From NCBI GenBank assembly GCA_025403435.1, contig CM046348.1, forward strand, positions 21,511,899 to 21,575,898: 64,000 nt of DNA, given 5' to 3'. Source of the DNA: Artocarpus heterophyllus (taxonomy: Eukaryota; Streptophyta; Magnoliopsida; Rosales; Moraceae). The position numbers were made by a program, and so were the translations under genes. Below are positions 60,328-64,000 of this stretch, piece by piece (positions within the stretch are counted from its first letter, which is position 1; the number at the start of each line of letters is the position of its first letter). Below the pieces are notes generated by a model. That model had not been told where the DNA came from and did not search any database. It saw nothing but the letters and a program-made list of their open reading frames with translations.

Positions 60328-61506
60328 ATGGGTGATAATATGAATGTTGTTTCAACTGAGAATGTTCCAACTGGGAGCACTTCTGAGACACTGGTGTCGT
60401 TTCCTTGGATTAATGCCCCGACCTCGACGCAACCTTTGTCGGTTACAGTTCTTGTGAACCACAATGAAAAACCTGAAAAATTTAATGGACTGAATTTTAA
60501 AACTTGGCAACAAAAGATGTTGTTCTATTTGACAACACTGAATCTTGCGAGATTCTTAAAAAAGGATCCTCTTATTGTTAGAGAGGATGAATTAGATGCT
60601 TCGATCTTGTTTGCTGTTGAAGCATGGAAGCATTCTTACTTCTTGTGCAAGAATTATATTCTGAATGGCTTGACTGATGCATTTTATAATGTATATAGTC
60701 CGAAAAAAACGGCCAAAGAAGTATGGGAGTCTTTGAACCATAAATACAAAATAGAAGATGCTGGTGCTAAGAAGTTCATAGTTGGATGGTTCATGAACTA
60801 CAAAATGGTGGATTCTAAGACTGTAATTAGTCAAGTACAAGAACTGCAATTACTCATTCATGAAATTCATGCTGAAGGAATGATAATTAGTGAGTCTTTC
60901 CAGGTAGCTGCAATCATACAGTTGCTACCCCCTACGTGGAATGACTTCAAGAACTATCTGAAGCACAAGCGTAAAGAGATGAGCATTGAAGATCTTATTA
61001 TTCGACTTCGCATTAAGCAAGACAATAGAAGATCTGAGAAAAAGCTTTTTAACAAGTCTGTTGCCAAAGCAAATGTGGTGGAGCATGATAAAAGCTCCAA
61101 GAACAAGAAAACCAAGTCGGGGTCCAAGCTGGGGCCTAAGGGTGGAATTTTAAAGAAGCAAAAATTCCAAGGAAAATGTTTTAACTGTAACAAGGCGGGT
61201 CACAAGTCGACAGATTGTAGGCTGCCAAAGAGAAACAAGAAGAAAGAGGCTAATGTGGTGGACACAATCACACAAGAAGTGTCAGACATCAATCTCTCTG
61301 CTGTGGTCTCTGAAGTCAACATGGTGGACTCCAACCCAAAGGAGTGGTGGCTACACACTGGGGCCACACGCCATGTCTGTTGTGATAGAGCTGCTTTTGT
61401 TGAACTCGTACTCTCAGATTTTGGGGAGAAGCTATATATGGACAACTATGCCACATCTGAGATCAAGGGCCAAGGGGATGGTGTTTCTAAAAATGACATC
61501 AGGTAA
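60328..61506 (+). pseudogene. Copia gag and start of protease, plus strand
   Basis: The frame is open from ATG 60328 for about 392 residues. The gag (UBN2-type) part contains FNGLNFKTWQQKMLFYL and AKEVWESLNHKYK; the zinc knuckle is [14 protein letters not shown] (about residues 289-302). The protease block reads [12 protein letters not shown] where the family has WLDTGA, so the catalytic Asp is His. An extra G near 61470 (GGGG) shifts the frame and ends the protein at 61506, although pol continues in the +2 frame. Confidence 0.85.
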
Positions 61507-64000
61507 GGAAGTCAAGCTGCAAAATGTGTTGTATGTGCCTGATATTCGGAAGAATCTCATTTCTAGAACTTTGTTGAATTCACATGGCTTCAAGATGGTT
61601 TTTGAAGCTGATAAAATGGTTTTGTCTAAACATGGAATGTATATGGGAAAGGGTTATGTGAAAGATGGGATGTGAAAAATGAATGTAATGGCTGTTAAGC
61701 CCAATTCCATCAACAAAATTTAAAAGTCTTCCACTTATATGCTTGAGTCTTCTAATTTATCGCATGGTAGACTAGGTCATGTTAATTATAATACTTTGTG
61801 TAGATTAATTAACTTGAATCACATACCCACGTTTAATATTGATCCCAAACACAAATGTGAAATATGTGTAGAGGCAAAACTAACGAGATCTTCATACCAA
61901 ATAATTGATAGAAATATTGAGCCACTTGATTTGATACATAGTGATGTTTGTGACTTAAAATTTATTCAAACTAGAGGTGGGAATAAATATTTTGTTACAT
62001 TCATAGATGATAGCACAAAATATTGCTATGTATATTTGCTTAAAAGCAAAGATGAAGTTATAGAGAAGCTTGCTCTCTATAAGCAAGAAGTTGAAAACCA
62101 ACTTAATAAGAAAATTAAGATGGTAAGAAGTGACCATGGTGGTGAATATGTAGAACCATTTAGTGAATTTTGTGCACAATATGGTATTATCCACGAGGTT
62201 ACGCCACCCTATTCACCTCAGTTAAATGGTGTGGCTGAACGCAAAAATCGTACCTTAAAAGATATGATGAATGTGATGCTGATAAGTTCTGGATTGCCAC
62301 AGAACATGTGGGGGGAAGCCATTTTATCGACTAATTACCTTTTAAATAAGGTACCCCGGAAGAAAGACGACAAGACCCCTTATGAACTGTGGAAAGGTAG
62401 AAAGCCTTCCTACAAATACTTAAGAATGTGGGGGTGTCTTGCAAAGGTAATGGTACCCACACCAAAGAAGATGAGAATAGGTCCAAAAACAGTTGATTGC
62501 ATCTTCATTGGTTATGCCCACAATAGTAGTGCTTATCGGTTCCTTGTGTATGAATCTAAAAACCCTGAGATTCACAAGAATATGATAATGGAATCCAGGA
62601 ATGCATCATTTTTTGAACATGTATTTCCTTGCAAATCCAAAGAAGATGGTCCAAGTTCATCTAAACGAACATTTGAGACTATTGAAGAGAAAAGTCAAGA
62701 TCATCAAGAAGTTGAAACTGAATATGAAGAGGAAGAGCCTAGATGAAGCAAAAGGGCAAGGACAGAAAAATCATTTGGACCTGACTTTCTGACCTACATG
62801 CTAGAGGCTGAACCTCAAACTTTCAAAGAAGCCGTAAGCTCATCTGAGGGTCCTTTATGGAAAGAAGCCATAAAGAGTGAAATTGATTCCATCATGCAGA
62901 ATCATACTTGGGAATTAGTGGACCTTCCTCCAGGAAGTAAATCGCTAGGTTCTAAGTGGATTTTCAAACGCAAAATGAAAGCTGATGGAACAATTGACAA
63001 GTATAAGGCTAGACTTGTTATAAAAGGTTATAGACAAAAAGAAGGCCTCGATTACTTTGATACTTATTCTCCTGTAACGAGAATAACCTCCATAAGAATG
63101 ATTATAGTGATTGCCATTTTGTGGAATCTTGAAGTACATTAGATGGATGTAAAGACTGCTTTTCTTAATGGAGACCTTGAAGAGGAAATTTATATGGAAC
63201 AACCAGAAGGTTGTATTGCTCCAAGACAAGAAAAGAAAGTCTGCAAATTGGTGAAGTCTTTGTATGGGCTTAAACAAGAACCAAAGCAATGGCATGAGAA
63301 ATTTGACAATGTTATGATGTCAAATGGGTTCAAAATTAATGAGTGTGACAAGTGTGTTTATGTCAAAAGAACAGACGATGGATATGTTATTCTTTGTCTA
63401 TATGTAGATGACATGCTAATCATCAGTAGCAATGATCGGATGATCAAATCCACTAAAGATATGTTGAACTCTAGGTCTGACATGAAAGACATGGGACCTG
63501 CCGATGTGATTTTAGGAATCAAAATCAAAAGGTCGCCTGATGGACTCATCTTGAGCTAGTCACACTATGTGGACAAGATACTTGACAAATTTAGTAAAAA
63601 TGACACTGGCGTGGCCAGAACACCAATTGATACTAGTCAACATCTGTCAAAAAATAGAGGAGAAAGTATATCCCAGGTGGAATATACTAGAGTGATAGGC
63701 AGTTTAATGTACTTAATGAATTATACAAGACCAGATATTGCCTATGTTGTAAATAGTCTGAGTAGATTCACAAGTAATCCAGGAGATGATCACTGGAAAG
63801 CGATTGTTAGAGTACTCAGATACTTACGGCATCCTCGAAATTATGGGCTACATTATACAAGAGATCCTGCTGTTCTTGAAGGGTATTCTGACGCGAGTTG
63901 GATATCTGATATACAGGATTCTAAAGCTACAAGTGGAGATGTATTCACTTTGGGAGGTGCAGCAGTTTCATGGAAGTCCTCAAAGCAGACGGTAATAACC
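61474..64000 (+). pseudogene. Copia pol: protease end, integrase, RT, RNase H (cut by window end)
   Basis: A single frame carries [20 protein letters not shown], the integrase zinc region HGRLGHVNYNTLCRL...CEICVEAK, the DDE core (DLIHSDVCDL; VRSDHGGEY; SPQLNGVAERKNRTLKDM), the RT blocks WIFKRKMKADGTIDKYKARL, MDVKTAFLNGDLEEEIYMEQ and catalytic YVDDMLI, then RNase H ([17 protein letters not shown]) to the window end. In-frame stops are at 61673, 61721, 62744, 63140 and 63557. The last three fit CAG-to-TAG or AGA-to-TGA type changes against the sister copy. Fewer lesions than the minus-strand copy suggest a younger insertion. Confidence 0.85.

Overview
This window is nuclear DNA of a flowering plant, probably a eudicot. 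It is AT-rich, its genes carry GT-AG introns, and Ty3/gypsy, Ty1/copia, TRIM, hAT, Mutator-like and Tourist-like elements are nested in one another and in genes. The species cannot be named from the sequence alone.

The backbone is a two-gene module present three times in direct orientation. Each module has a GT47/exostosin-type glycosyltransferase locus followed 1.3-2.5 kb later by a BMT5-like (DUF2431) Rossmann-fold methyltransferase-like gene. Copy A lies at about 1-5300, copy B at about 27700-38400 and copy C at about 54785-58560. The non-coding DNA between the two genes is also shared. The GT47 loci of A and B are broken; C keeps one clean terminal exon. The BMT5-like gene is open and correctly spliceable in A, carries three single-base insertions in B, and is a stub in C. 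Its last exon holds an 84-bp in-frame repeat, with about five diverged units in A and about eight to nine more uniform units in B.

Between modules A and B, a Tekay/Del-type gypsy element (5320-20499) follows BMT5-like A. Inside its gag lies a TRIM remnant, and a minus-strand CRM-like gypsy element (7714-14360) occupies the TRIM 5' end. From 20500 to about 25690 there is old LTR-like non-coding DNA with degenerate repeats. Locus B is loaded with small DNA elements: Tourist-like MITEs (one inside an exon), a 1135-bp Mutator-like element in an intron, and a strongly AT-rich intron.

Between modules B and C are 5.5 kb without recognisable genes, an intronless LOG-like copy with one frameshift (minus strand, 43881-44532), and a small three-exon HMA-domain gene (47108-48003) whose domain lacks the metal-binding cysteines. 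A decayed minus-strand copia element (48738-54321) follows. A second, plus-strand copia element of the same family begins at 58561 inside exon 2 of BMT5-like C and runs off the window end.

Two related non-autonomous hAT elements (514-1248 and 56934-57622) have 8-bp target duplications, and their empty sites can be read in the paralogous modules. The best candidates for functional genes are BMT5-like A and the HMA gene; most of the rest is pseudogene or transposon.
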